From NCBI GenBank assembly GCA_022776785.1, contig JALFHA010000143.1:1-8431 (forward strand): a stretch of 8,431 bases of DNA. Reading direction: 5' to 3'. Positions 1-6,183 of the stretch are shown one piece after another (the first letter of the stretch is position 1; each line of letters begins with the position of its first letter). The DNA is from Clostridiales bacterium (GTDB lineage Bacteria; Bacillota; Clostridia; Christensenellales; Aristaeellaceae). Below the pieces are notes generated by a model. It was not told where the DNA came from. It did not search any database and was given only the letters and a program-made list of their open reading frames with translations. Made by a program: the position numbers and the translations under genes.

Positions 1-23
1 AGGCAGATCAGCAAGGTATACAC
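1..23 (-). CDS. Possible 5' end of a leftward gene (partial)
   Basis: On the minus strand a GTG at 23-21 opens a frame that stays open to the window edge and reads V/M-Y-T-L-L-I-C, a hydrophobic start such as a signal peptide or first membrane helix. A purine-rich site (GGAAAGGAAG at 41-32) lies 8 nt upstream, which is good Shine-Dalgarno spacing, and a near-consensus promoter with leader precedes it (133-162). Only seven codons are visible, so the product cannot be named and the true start may lie outside the window. Confidence 0.28.
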
Positions 24-26
24 GAG

Positions 27-124
27 GGAAGCTTCCTTTCCGCTGTCAGATATGGTTTCGACAAAGAATGGTCGAATCCTTCCTGATTGGCCCGTATTTG
101 CCTGAAGAGCTGTGAAAATCAGGA
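27..124 (-). other. Structured 5' leader of the leftward unit
   Basis: This is the region transcribed leftward from the promoter at 133-162 (expected start near 126). It holds a perfect 8-bp inverted repeat, TCCTGATT (81-88) with AATCAGGA (117-124). A second stem pairs TTCGAC (57-62) with GTCGAA (71-76) around an 8-nt loop, extended by two G-C pairs after one mismatch. The palindrome GGAAGCTTCC (27-36) then overlaps the putative ribosome site. Two hairpins followed by an occludable ribosome site is the layout of a cis-regulatory leader, but I recognise no known riboswitch class in it. Confidence 0.35.
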
Positions 125-132
125 ATTCTGGC

Positions 133-162
133 ATTATAACGCGCGCGGGAGGGAAGCGTCAA
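133..162 (-). promoter_or_regulatory. SigA-type promoter firing leftward out of the window
   Basis: Read on the minus strand: -35 TTGACG (162-157), an 18-nt spacer and -10 TATAAT (138-133). That is five of six and six of six consensus bases. It lies 24 bp past the MATE stop codon, so the gene to the left has its own promoter rather than depending only on read-through. I see no clear hairpin terminator between the MATE stop and this promoter. Confidence 0.7.
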
Positions 163-186
163 TAAAACGTAACTGACTGGCGGAAA

Positions 187-1560
187 TCAACTCCGCGCCT
201 TGTGCCGCTCGAAGCTGTGCATCCAGTCCGTTTTGAAATAATAGATTGTGAAGACGATGGAGGAGAGCGTCCATGTAACCGGATAGCCGGAGGAAACGGA
301 GGTCAGCACGGGGCGCAGATGTGCGGCCAGCGTGACATAGGGCACGCGAATGACGCACCAGCACACCGCCATCACCAGCATGGCGACGGCGCTGTGACCT
401 GCGCCGCGCTGTATGGCGGCCATGGCGTGCGTATATGCCAGCAGGAAGAAGAACGGGGTCGTCGTGCGCTGGTGCATCACACCGAAGGCGATGACCTCCG
501 GATCCTGCGAGAACAGGCCGATGAGCCGCGGCGAGAGGATGTAGATCATCAGCGCGATGCTCTCGGCCACGACCATGACGCTCACAAGGCCGATGCGCGC
601 ACCCTTTTTCACGCGGTCATAGCGGCGCGCGCCGAGGTTCTGGCTGACGAACGTCGTCAGCGCCATGTTGAAGCAGGTGACGGGCAGGAAGGCAAAGCCC
701 TCGATACGCGAGTGCGCGCCGCACCCGGCCATGGCCGCCGCACCGAAGGCGTTGATGTTCGCCTGCACGACGACGTTGGCGATGGAGATGATGCAGTTTG
801 CCAGCCCCGAAGGGACGCCGTTTGAGAGAATCTCGCGCAGGGCAGGCAGATCGAAGCGGATGCGCCGCAGGTTCAGCCGGTAATCCCGGTCGCTGTGCGT
901 CAGGCGGATGAGGCAGAGCACCGTGGAGACCGTCTGCGAGATCGCCGTCGCCGCTGCCGCGGCAGCCACGCCCCAGCCCAGCACGCCCACGAAGAGCAGA
1001 TCGAGCGCCACGTTGATGACGGAAGAGATCATCAGGTATTGCAGCGGGTGGCGGCTGTCGCCCACGGCCTGCAGCGCGCCCATACAGATGTTGTAGAGCA
1101 CGAAGGCCATCGACCCGAGAAAGTAGGTTCTGAAATAGCTGATGGACTGGGGCAGCACCGTCTCGGGCGTGCCCATCAGGCGCAGCAGAATGGGCGTGAG
1201 CGTTACGCCGGCCGCTGTGAGCAGGCAGCCCGCCGCAAGGCCGAAGGCCATCATCGTGTGCAGCGTCCTTTGCAGGCGGGGAATGTCGCGCGCGCCGTAG
1301 TAGCGCGCAATTACCACGCCTGCGCCGCCGGCCACGCCGTTGAAAAAGCCCACCATCAGCTGAATCAGATTGCTGGAGGAGCTGACCGCTGCAAGGGCGT
1401 CGCTGCCCAGAAAGTTGCCCACGATCAGCGAATCCGCCGTGTTGTAGAGCTGCTGAAAGAGGTTGCCCAGCATCAGCGGCAGGGCAAAGGCGATGAGCTG
1501 GCGGGCGATGGGGCCCTCCGTCATCAGCGTGCTGCGGGCCGGCTTGGCTGTGATGCGCAT
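187..1560 (-). CDS. MATE-family multidrug/toxin efflux transporter
   Basis: Integral membrane protein of 457 aa, the normal MATE length, expected to have 12 helices in two homologous halves (roughly residues 20-220 and 240-445). It would export cationic drugs or metabolites in exchange for Na+ or H+. Family hallmarks visible are MTEGP (13-17), the first-helix segment GNLFQQLYNTADSLIVG (32-48), GDSRHPL (167-173) between the halves, FVSQNLGARRYDRVKKG (304-320) and RGAGHS (385-390). Substrate and coupling ion cannot be read from the sequence. The start at 1560 is chosen because GAGAGG (1575-1570) sits 9 nt upstream; the alternative Met13 has no ribosome site. It is transcribed alone and divergently from the HAD gene, from the promoter at 1690-1718 through a structured leader. 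Confidence 0.93.
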   Translation of the reverse strand: MRITAKPARSTLMTEGPIARQLIAFALPLMLGNLFQQLYNTADSLIVGNFLGSDALAAVSSSSNLIQLMVGFFNGVAGGAGVVIARYYGARDIPRLQRTLHTMMAFGLAAGCLLTAAGVTLTPILLRLMGTPETVLPQSISYFRTYFLGSMAFVLYNICMGALQAVGDSRHPLQYLMISSVINVALDLLFVGVLGWGVAAAAAATAISQTVSTVLCLIRLTHSDRDYRLNLRRIRFDLPALREILSNGVPSGLANCIISIANVVVQANINAFGAAAMAGCGAHSRIEGFAFLPVTCFNMALTTFVSQNLGARRYDRVKKGARIGLVSVMVVAESIALMIYILSPRLIGLFSQDPEVIAFGVMHQRTTTPFFFLLAYTHAMAAIQRGAGHSAVAMLVMAVCWCVIRVPYVTLAAHLRPVLTSVSSGYPVTWTLSSIVFTIYYFKTDWMHSFERHKARS

Positions 1561-1596
1561 GGTTGTGTACCTCTCTGTTCCGGTTGTTGATGATGC

Positions 1597-1664
1597 AAAG
1601 CCGCCTGCAAAGCGCCGGATTCACAGCGCATTGCCGGTGATGCCGCGGGTCGCATGGCGGCTTT
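1597..1664 (-). promoter_or_regulatory. Long-range stem in the MATE mRNA leader
   Basis: AAAGCCGCC (1597-1605) and GGCGGCTTT (1656-1664) are a perfect 9-bp inverted repeat enclosing about 50 nt that can itself fold. In the leftward MATE transcript this stem closes a domain lying about 20 nt upstream of the ribosome site. That arrangement fits a leader that senses something and gates translation. It does not match any riboswitch consensus that I can recall with confidence. Confidence 0.4.
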
Positions 1665-1689
1665 TTGAGCGCAGGCGCGCACGTTTCCC

Positions 1690-1718
1690 ATTATACGCCT
1701 TTTTTCGCGCGGTTTCAA
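1690..1718 (-). promoter_or_regulatory. SigA-type promoter for the MATE gene
   Basis: On the minus strand: -35 TTGAAA (1718-1713), exactly 17 nt of spacer, and -10 TATAAT (1695-1690), followed by GGG. Expected transcript start is near 1683, giving an untranslated leader of about 120 nt before the ATG at 1560. The match to consensus and spacing is close to ideal, so this is the best supported promoter in the window. Confidence 0.8.
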
Positions 1719-1934
1719 TGGAAAGGGCGCTTGCCGCGCGAAATCCTGCCGGTCACATCCCGGCAGGCAGGACTTTTCGCTCTGCGCGCAGAATACAAGC
1801 ACCATTCGCCGTGCGGCGGAACCGGCATGATGCCGGCTGCTTTGCCGACGAGGCCACGTATATTCCTCTGCCTGGCACCCGAGTCCGGCGCCTTGCGCAG
1901 AAAATTGAATAACAAACGATACGGAGGATCGCGT

Positions 1935-2579
1935 ATGAACGAGGGAACGCGCTTTGATGGACAATATGAAACGATGCCCTGGCACAAGGTGGACACGGTG
2001 GTCTTTGACATCGGCAATATCCTGATCCGCTTTGCCCCGGACGACTTTTTGCAGCAGCTCTTCCCGGATGATCCGGCAAAGCAGCAGGCCATGCTCCGGC
2101 AGGTCTATCAGGGGCCGTACTGGCCGGAGTTTGACCGCGGCACGATGGAATATGAGGACGCCGCGCGCCGGCTGGAGCGCGAGTTTGGCGGCCGCTATGA
2201 GGACTACATGCACGCCATCACCGGCTGGATTGAGCTCAAGACCCCCATCGAGGAGGGGTGGCGCGCGGCGCGGCGCTGCAAGCGCGCGGGCAAGCGGCTC
2301 CTGCTGCTGTCCAACTATCACCGCGTGGCCTATGCGCGGCTCAGGGAGAAGTTCGCCGACCGCTTTGCCCTCTTTGACGGCGGGTGCATCTCGTGCGACT
2401 GCCATTTCAACAAGCCCGAGCCGGAGATCTACCGGACGCTGATCAGGGGTTTTGCGCTTGAGCCGGGGCGCACGCTGTTCATCGACGACACGCTGGCCAA
2501 CGTCGAGGGCGCGATGCAGATGGGGATTCACGGCTTCCACATGCATGAAAGCGGCATGATGGATCGTTTCTTTTTATAG
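1935..2579 (+). CDS. HAD-IA phosphatase, YihX-like (probable sugar-phosphate phosphatase)
   Basis: Soluble protein of 214 aa of the haloacid dehalogenase superfamily. Motif I is VVFDIGN with nucleophile Asp25, motif II is LLLLSN with Ser126, motif III is FNKPEPEIY with Lys160, and motif IV is FIDDTLANVEGA with Asp184/Asp185. Residues 36-110 form the helical cap. The FDxGN form of motif I (Gly27 where most HADs have Asp) plus the SN, KPE and DDxxxNxEGA pattern is that of E. coli YihX, an alpha-D-glucose-1-phosphate phosphatase; substrate here is inferred from that likeness and from the neighbouring mutase and glucokinase. The frame stays open far upstream, but ATG 1935 is chosen because CGGAGG (1922-1927) lies 7 nt before it and homology begins soon after. 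The first ~18 residues are an unusual N-terminal extension. Confidence 0.88.
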   Translation: MNEGTRFDGQYETMPWHKVDTVVFDIGNILIRFAPDDFLQQLFPDDPAKQQAMLRQVYQGPYWPEFDRGTMEYEDAARRLEREFGGRYEDYMHAITGWIELKTPIEEGWRAARRCKRAGKRLLLLSNYHRVAYARLREKFADRFALFDGGCISCDCHFNKPEPEIYRTLIRGFALEPGRTLFIDDTLANVEGAMQMGIHGFHMHESGMMDRFFL

Positions 2580-2646
2580 AATAGAGAGCGTGGCAGGAGC
2601 GGACGCAGACAGGACAGGCTTCCGCGGCCCGGATGGAGGAATGAGC

Positions 2647-3603
2647 ATGAAGCATCAATTCAGCATGGCGGCGATGGCGCTGCTGCTGGCCCTGTGCCCC
2701 GCGGCGGGGCTTGGGGAGGCGGCAGGCGGGACGCTGGGCGTGTATGTGAAGGAGTCGGCCTCGCCTGCGCCGACAGTCTCGCCTGTGCCGACGGCATCGC
2801 CCGTGGCGGAAGCGCTGAAGGCCTCCCCTGATGAGGGCGATCTGGCCGGCATGTGGGGCGAGGAGATCACGCGCGAGGCCATGGATGCGGCGGGGCTGGG
2901 CGAGCGCATCCTCATGCGCGGCATGGAGGGCGATGACGTGGCGCTGATGCAGAAGCGGCTTGCGCAGCTGGGCTACTATCTGGGCGAGATTGACGGCGTT
3001 TTTGGCATTGGCACGCGCACGGCAGTCTACGGCTTCCAGCGCGCGCATGGGCTGGAGAAGATCGACGGCAAGGCCGGTCCGGAGACGCTGGGGAGAATGT
3101 TCTCGGAGGACGTGGTCGCCAAGCCCACGCCGACGCCGACCCCCACGCCCAAGCCTACGGCGACGCCGACGCCGAGCCCTACGCCCGCGCCCACGCCCGT
3201 GCCGACGGCTGTGCCCGACGCGGCCGGCGCGCCCTTCGCCATGGAGGAGAGGGAGCTGTTCATCGGCGAGGAGCGCGCGACGCTCCTGCTGGGGCAGGAG
3301 CCGGAGGGGGCGCTGCTCTATCCGCTATGCGGCGTGATGCAGCGGCTCGGCTATGAATACGCCGCCGCGGAAGGGAGCTGGCAGCTCACGCGCGAGGCGG
3401 ACGGCTCGGAGATCGTCATCATGACGGCGGGCGGGGAGGGCCAGTGTGACGGCGCGATGGGCTCGGTGAACGGCGTGGTCTTCCTGACCGGCGGAGAGCT
3501 GAGCGCATGGGCCTATGACGGGGAGCTGTATGCGACACAGGCACTGCTGGAGACGCTGGGCGTGAGCGTGCTCGACGTGAACGGAACGCCTGTGCTGCGC
3601 TGA
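2647..3603 (+). CDS. Secreted peptidoglycan-binding protein with copper-amine-oxidase-like C-terminal domain
   Basis: Predicted exported protein of 318 aa. Residues 1-25 are a signal peptide with a hydrophobic core MAAMALLLALCPAAG; Cys17 is not in a proper lipobox, so cleavage near Ala25 is more likely than lipidation. A short Pro/Ser/Thr stretch (39-53) follows. A PG_binding_1 domain spans about 88-153 (GDDVALMQKRLAQLGYY, DGVFGIGTRTAVYGFQ). A Pro-Thr linker (about 159-190) leads to a C-terminal domain (about 197-318) with repeated vPL...LG pattern (LYPLCGVMQRLGY, LYATQALLETLGVSV), resembling the copper amine oxidase N-terminal-like wall domain; that last assignment is inference. No catalytic domain is seen. 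The start at 2647 (MKHQ) is preferred over 2641 because GGAGGA at 2635-2640 leaves 6 nt. It lies 67 bp after the HAD stop and 41 bp before the mutase. Confidence 0.82.
   Translation: MKHQFSMAAMALLLALCPAAGLGEAAGGTLGVYVKESASPAPTVSPVPTASPVAEALKASPDEGDLAGMWGEEITREAMDAAGLGERILMRGMEGDDVALMQKRLAQLGYYLGEIDGVFGIGTRTAVYGFQRAHGLEKIDGKAGPETLGRMFSEDVVAKPTPTPTPTPKPTATPTPSPTPAPTPVPTAVPDAAGAPFAMEERELFIGEERATLLLGQEPEGALLYPLCGVMQRLGYEYAAAEGSWQLTREADGSEIVIMTAGGEGQCDGAMGSVNGVVFLTGGELSAWAYDGELYATQALLETLGVSVLDVNGTPVLR
3124..3207 (+). repeat. Degenerate Pro-Thr coding repeat
   Basis: Imperfect tandem hexamers of the form CCN-ACG/CCN-ACC encode the Pro-Thr linker of the secreted wall protein. Codon choice varies between units, so this looks like a selected flexible linker rather than a recent slippage expansion, although such tracts can change length between strains. 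Confidence 0.7.
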
Positions 3604-3644
3604 AGCGGTTGATACACGAAGGAGTATAAGGAGGCAAAGGAAGC

Positions 3645-5069
3645 ATGATTGAGTTCGGCACGGGCGGGTGGCGGGCCGTCATCGGCGACGGCTTCACGCG
3701 CGAGAACATCCAGCGCGTGGCGCTGGCCGTGGCCCGGCGCATCCGCAGCGAGGGCGTGCAGGAGCGGGGCATGTGCATCGGGTATGACCGGCGCTTTTTG
3801 AGCCGGGAGGCTGCGATCTGGTTTTCGGAGGTGATTGCAGCGGAGGGCGTGCGGCTGTATTTCGTCAACCTTGCCGCACCCACGCCGCAGATCATGTTCA
3901 CCGTCAAGCACATGGGGCTGCCCTACGGCGCGGCGGTGACGGCCAGCCACAACCCGGCCATCTACAACGGCATCAAGCTCTTTACTGGCGGCGGCAGGGA
4001 CGCCGCCGAGGATGTGACGGGCGAAATCGGCGCGCAGGCCAATGCGCTTTCGCTGGAGGAGATTCACACCGTGCCCTTTGAGCAGGCGCTTGCCGAGGGC
4101 AGGGTGCAGTTCATCGACCCGCGGGACGCCTACCTCGATTCCATCATGGAGAAGATCGACATGGAGGCCATCCGTGCGCGCAGGCCGCGCGTCGTGCTCG
4201 ACCCGATGTACGGCGTGAGCCTGACGGGACTGATGACGATCCTCTTCACCGCCCGCTGCGATGTGGACGTCATCAATGACCGACACGACGCCTTCTTCGG
4301 CGGGCATCTGCCCGCGCCGAACCCGGAGACGCTGCGCGATTTGCAGGCCTCCGTTGCCGACCACCATGCCGACGTGGGCATCGCCACGGACGGCGACGCG
4401 GACAGGCTGGGCATCATCGACGAGCGGGGACGCTATGTCACCGCTAACGAGGTGCTGGTGCTGCTGTACTACTACCTGCTCAAATACAAGGGCTGGAAGG
4501 GCGCGGCCGTGCGCAATATCGCCACCACCCACATGCTCGACCGCGTAGCGGCGGCCTTCGGCGAAACGTGCTATGAGGTGCCCGTGGGCTTCAAGCACAT
4601 CTCCCGCGGCATGGAGGAGCACGACGCGCTCATCGGCGGCGAATCCTCCGGCGGCCTGACGGTGCGCGGCCACATCTCCGGCAAGGATGGCCTCTATGCC
4701 GCCGTGCTGCTGGTGGAGATGCTCAGCGTGACCGGCAAGCCGCTCTCCCGCCTGCTGCGCGAGCTGAGCGATGAGTTCGGCGCGTGCAGCATGGCCGAGT
4801 ATGACTGGGCGCTGACCCCGCAGAGCCGTGAGCATATCCATCAGCTCGTGATGACGGACAAACGGCTGCCCGACTTCGGCATGGATATCGAGCGCGTGAG
4901 CTACATGGACGGCTGCAAGGTCTATTTCCGGCAGGGCTGGATCATCGTGCGCTTCTCCGGCACGGAGCCGCGCGTGCGCATCTTCGCGGAGGCGCCCACG
5001 CGCGCGAAGGCCGACGAGCTGGTCGCAGCGATGGCGGCGTTTGTCGGCCTGCCGTTTGAGGAAAGGTGA
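3645..5069 (+). CDS. Phosphoglucomutase/phosphomannomutase (alpha-D-phosphohexomutase)
   Basis: Cytosolic enzyme of 474 aa, full length for the four-domain alpha-D-phosphohexomutase family, interconverting hexose-1-phosphate and hexose-6-phosphate via a phosphoserine. Visible in order: FGTGGWR (4-10); catalytic TASHNP with Ser101; metal loop DGDADR (249-254) with three aspartates; sugar-selecting loop GGESSGG (331-337); phosphate-binding RFSGTEPR (436-443). The ESSGG loop differs from the EMSG of PMM/PGM and EQSG of GlmM, so glucose, mannose or glucosamine phosphate specificity is not settled; the neighbouring phosphatase and glucokinase favour glucose. AAGGAGG (3628-3634) precedes ATG 3645 by 10 nt. 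It is the third gene of the first rightward block and is followed by a hairpin. Confidence 0.92.
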   Translation: MIEFGTGGWRAVIGDGFTRENIQRVALAVARRIRSEGVQERGMCIGYDRRFLSREAAIWFSEVIAAEGVRLYFVNLAAPTPQIMFTVKHMGLPYGAAVTASHNPAIYNGIKLFTGGGRDAAEDVTGEIGAQANALSLEEIHTVPFEQALAEGRVQFIDPRDAYLDSIMEKIDMEAIRARRPRVVLDPMYGVSLTGLMTILFTARCDVDVINDRHDAFFGGHLPAPNPETLRDLQASVADHHADVGIATDGDADRLGIIDERGRYVTANEVLVLLYYYLLKYKGWKGAAVRNIATTHMLDRVAAAFGETCYEVPVGFKHISRGMEEHDALIGGESSGGLTVRGHISGKDGLYAAVLLVEMLSVTGKPLSRLLRELSDEFGACSMAEYDWALTPQSREHIHQLVMTDKRLPDFGMDIERVSYMDGCKVYFRQGWIIVRFSGTEPRVRIFAEAPTRAKADELVAAMAAFVGLPFEER

Positions 5070-5077
5070 TGCCGCTG

Positions 5078-5105
5078 CGCGCCCGGAGATTTCCCGGGCG
5101 CGTTT
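5078..5105 (+). terminator. Hairpin terminator after the mutase gene
   Basis: CGCGCCCGG (5078-5086) pairs perfectly with CCGGGCGCG (5094-5102) around a 7-nt loop, followed by only TTT and then mixed sequence. The stem is very GC-rich and begins 9 nt after the stop codon, but the short U-tract suggests partial termination, so some read-through into hprK is possible. Confidence 0.6.
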
Positions 5106-5128
5106 ATGTGTAAAACCGTTTTTCGGGG

Positions 5129-5158
5129 CTGGCTTTGTGCGCCGCGATACGCTATAAT
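5129..5158 (+). promoter_or_regulatory. Promoter for hprK
   Basis: A perfect -10 TATAAT (5153-5158) lies 35 nt before the hprK start. The -35 is weak: CTGGCT (5129-5134) with an 18-nt spacer matches three of six. A symmetrical AAAAC-C-GTTTT (5112-5122) sits just upstream of it. The position after the mutase hairpin supports a separate transcription unit for hprK-glucokinase-glycosyltransferase. Confidence 0.55.
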
Positions 5159-5193
5159 AATGGGGAAAAGCGTGGAGACAGGAGGTTTGTGCG

Positions 5194-6129
5194 ATGATCT
5201 CACCGGAGGATTTTGCCAGAGCACTGGGCCTGACCGTTATCAGCGGCACGCGCTGCCAGCACGGCGTGCGCATCCGTGTGGCCGATCTGTGTCGGCCCGG
5301 GCTGCAGTTTGCGGGCTACTTCGATGTGTTCGCCTATGAGCGCCCGCAGCTCATCGGCAAGACGGAGATGGCCTATCTCAGCAGCCTGAGCGCCGAGGTG
5401 CGCGACGAGCGGCTGGAGCGTTATTTTTCCTACGAGATGCCCTGCATCGTCATTGCGCGGGGCATGGCCTGCCCGCCGTTCCTCCTGCAGCAGGCGGTGC
5501 GCCACGGCGTGCCTATCTACGGCACACCCTATGAGACGAGCGCCTTTACCGGCATGGCGATCGGCTACCTGAGCGAGGCGCTGGCTCCGAGGCAGACCTG
5601 CCACGGCGTGCTGCTGGATGTGTTCGGCGTGGGCGTGCTCATCACGGGCGAGAGCGGCGTGGGCAAGAGCGAGTGCGCGCTGGAGCTCATCAAGCGCGGC
5701 CATCAGCTCGTCGCCGACGACGTGGTGGATATCTCCCGCGTGGGCAGCAAGCTGGTGGGCGAATCGCCGGAGATGGTGCGCGACTTCATGGAGCTGCGCG
5801 GCATCGGCATTGTGGACATCAAGTCCATCTTCGGCATCGGCGCGGTGCTGCGCCGCAAGACGATCAACATCGTCATCCATTTGGAAATCTGGGACCCGGA
5901 CAAGGACTACGACCGGCTGGGCGACGGTGACCGCACGACGGAGTTCCTCGGCGCGAGCCTGCCGCTCATCGACGTGCCCGTGCGCTCGGGGCGCAATCTG
6001 GCGATCATCGTGGAGATTGCCGCGCGCAACTGGCGGCTCAAGTCGGAGGGCTACAACGCCGTGGCGGAGCTCGACCGGCGGCTGGCCGAGCATTACAGCG
6101 CGATGCGCGACGAGGACGAGGAATACTGA
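5194..6129 (+). CDS. hprK: HPr kinase/phosphorylase
   Basis: Cytosolic bifunctional regulator of 311 aa, the usual length. It phosphorylates HPr on Ser46 when glycolytic intermediates are high and removes the phosphate by phosphorolysis when phosphate is high; HPr-Ser-P then drives CcpA-type catabolite repression. The N-terminal domain spans about 1-130. The catalytic domain shows HGVLLDVFG with His137, the P-loop GESGVGKSE (152-160), VADDVVDI with Asp175/Asp176, the HprK signature MELRGIGIVDI (199-209) followed by FGIGAV, and the C-terminal YDRLG region (239-243). All expected residues are present, so it should be active. AGGAGGT (5180-5186) precedes ATG 5194 by 7 nt. It has its own TATAAT promoter and sits 54 bp upstream of glucokinase, a sensible partner. 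The lgt neighbour common in Bacilli is absent here. Confidence 0.96.
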   Translation: MISPEDFARALGLTVISGTRCQHGVRIRVADLCRPGLQFAGYFDVFAYERPQLIGKTEMAYLSSLSAEVRDERLERYFSYEMPCIVIARGMACPPFLLQQAVRHGVPIYGTPYETSAFTGMAIGYLSEALAPRQTCHGVLLDVFGVGVLITGESGVGKSECALELIKRGHQLVADDVVDISRVGSKLVGESPEMVRDFMELRGIGIVDIKSIFGIGAVLRRKTINIVIHLEIWDPDKDYDRLGDGDRTTEFLGASLPLIDVPVRSGRNLAIIVEIAARNWRLKSEGYNAVAELDRRLAEHYSAMRDEDEEY

Positions 6130-6183
6130 CACGGCGGAGGATCAGGCACAACCATTCTCACATTCAAAAGGAGAGATTGCGAT

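Larger units (their letters stand above)
1561..1934. other. Divergent intergenic region between MATE and HAD genes
   Basis: This 374-bp region has no credible gene. It carries the minus-strand MATE promoter (1690-1718) and leader (about 1683-1561). To the right are two further inverted repeats. CCTGCCGG (1745-1752) pairs with CCGGCAGG (1760-1767) around a 7-nt loop, and the adjoining GGCAGGCAGGA allows an alternative register. CCGGCAT (1822-1828) and ATGCCGG (1830-1836) form a near-continuous palindrome that could be an operator. On the plus strand I find only a lone -10-like TATATT (1859-1864) without a convincing -35, so the HAD promoter is not identified. Confidence 0.6.

Noticed and set aside
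1859..1864. TATATT as -10 of a promoter for the HAD gene
   Set aside because: No acceptable -35 at 16-19 nt upstream; kept only as a weak note.
1665..1934. In-frame upstream extension of the HAD gene
   Set aside because: The added 90 residues have no family resemblance and would overlap the MATE promoter; the strong ribosome site sits at 1922-1927 before ATG 1935.
2647..2703. Lipoprotein signal (Cys17)
   Set aside because: The residues before Cys17 are L-A-L, lacking the small residue required at -1 of a lipobox; an ordinary signal peptide fits better.
5107..5124. Possible CcpA cre site upstream of hprK
   Set aside because: The sequence around TGTAAAACCGTTTTTC misses the central CG placement of the cre consensus when aligned without a gap.
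3513..5273. Very long antisense reading frame opposite the mutase gene (586 codons)
   Set aside because: It covers a gene with clear family motifs, shows low-complexity His/Arg/Ala-rich composition typical of shadow frames in GC-rich DNA, and has no ribosome site or recognisable domain.
5200..6132. 310-codon antisense frame almost exactly matching hprK
   Set aside because: It is a codon-bias mirror of a gene with all catalytic motifs. There is no independent ribosome site or motif.
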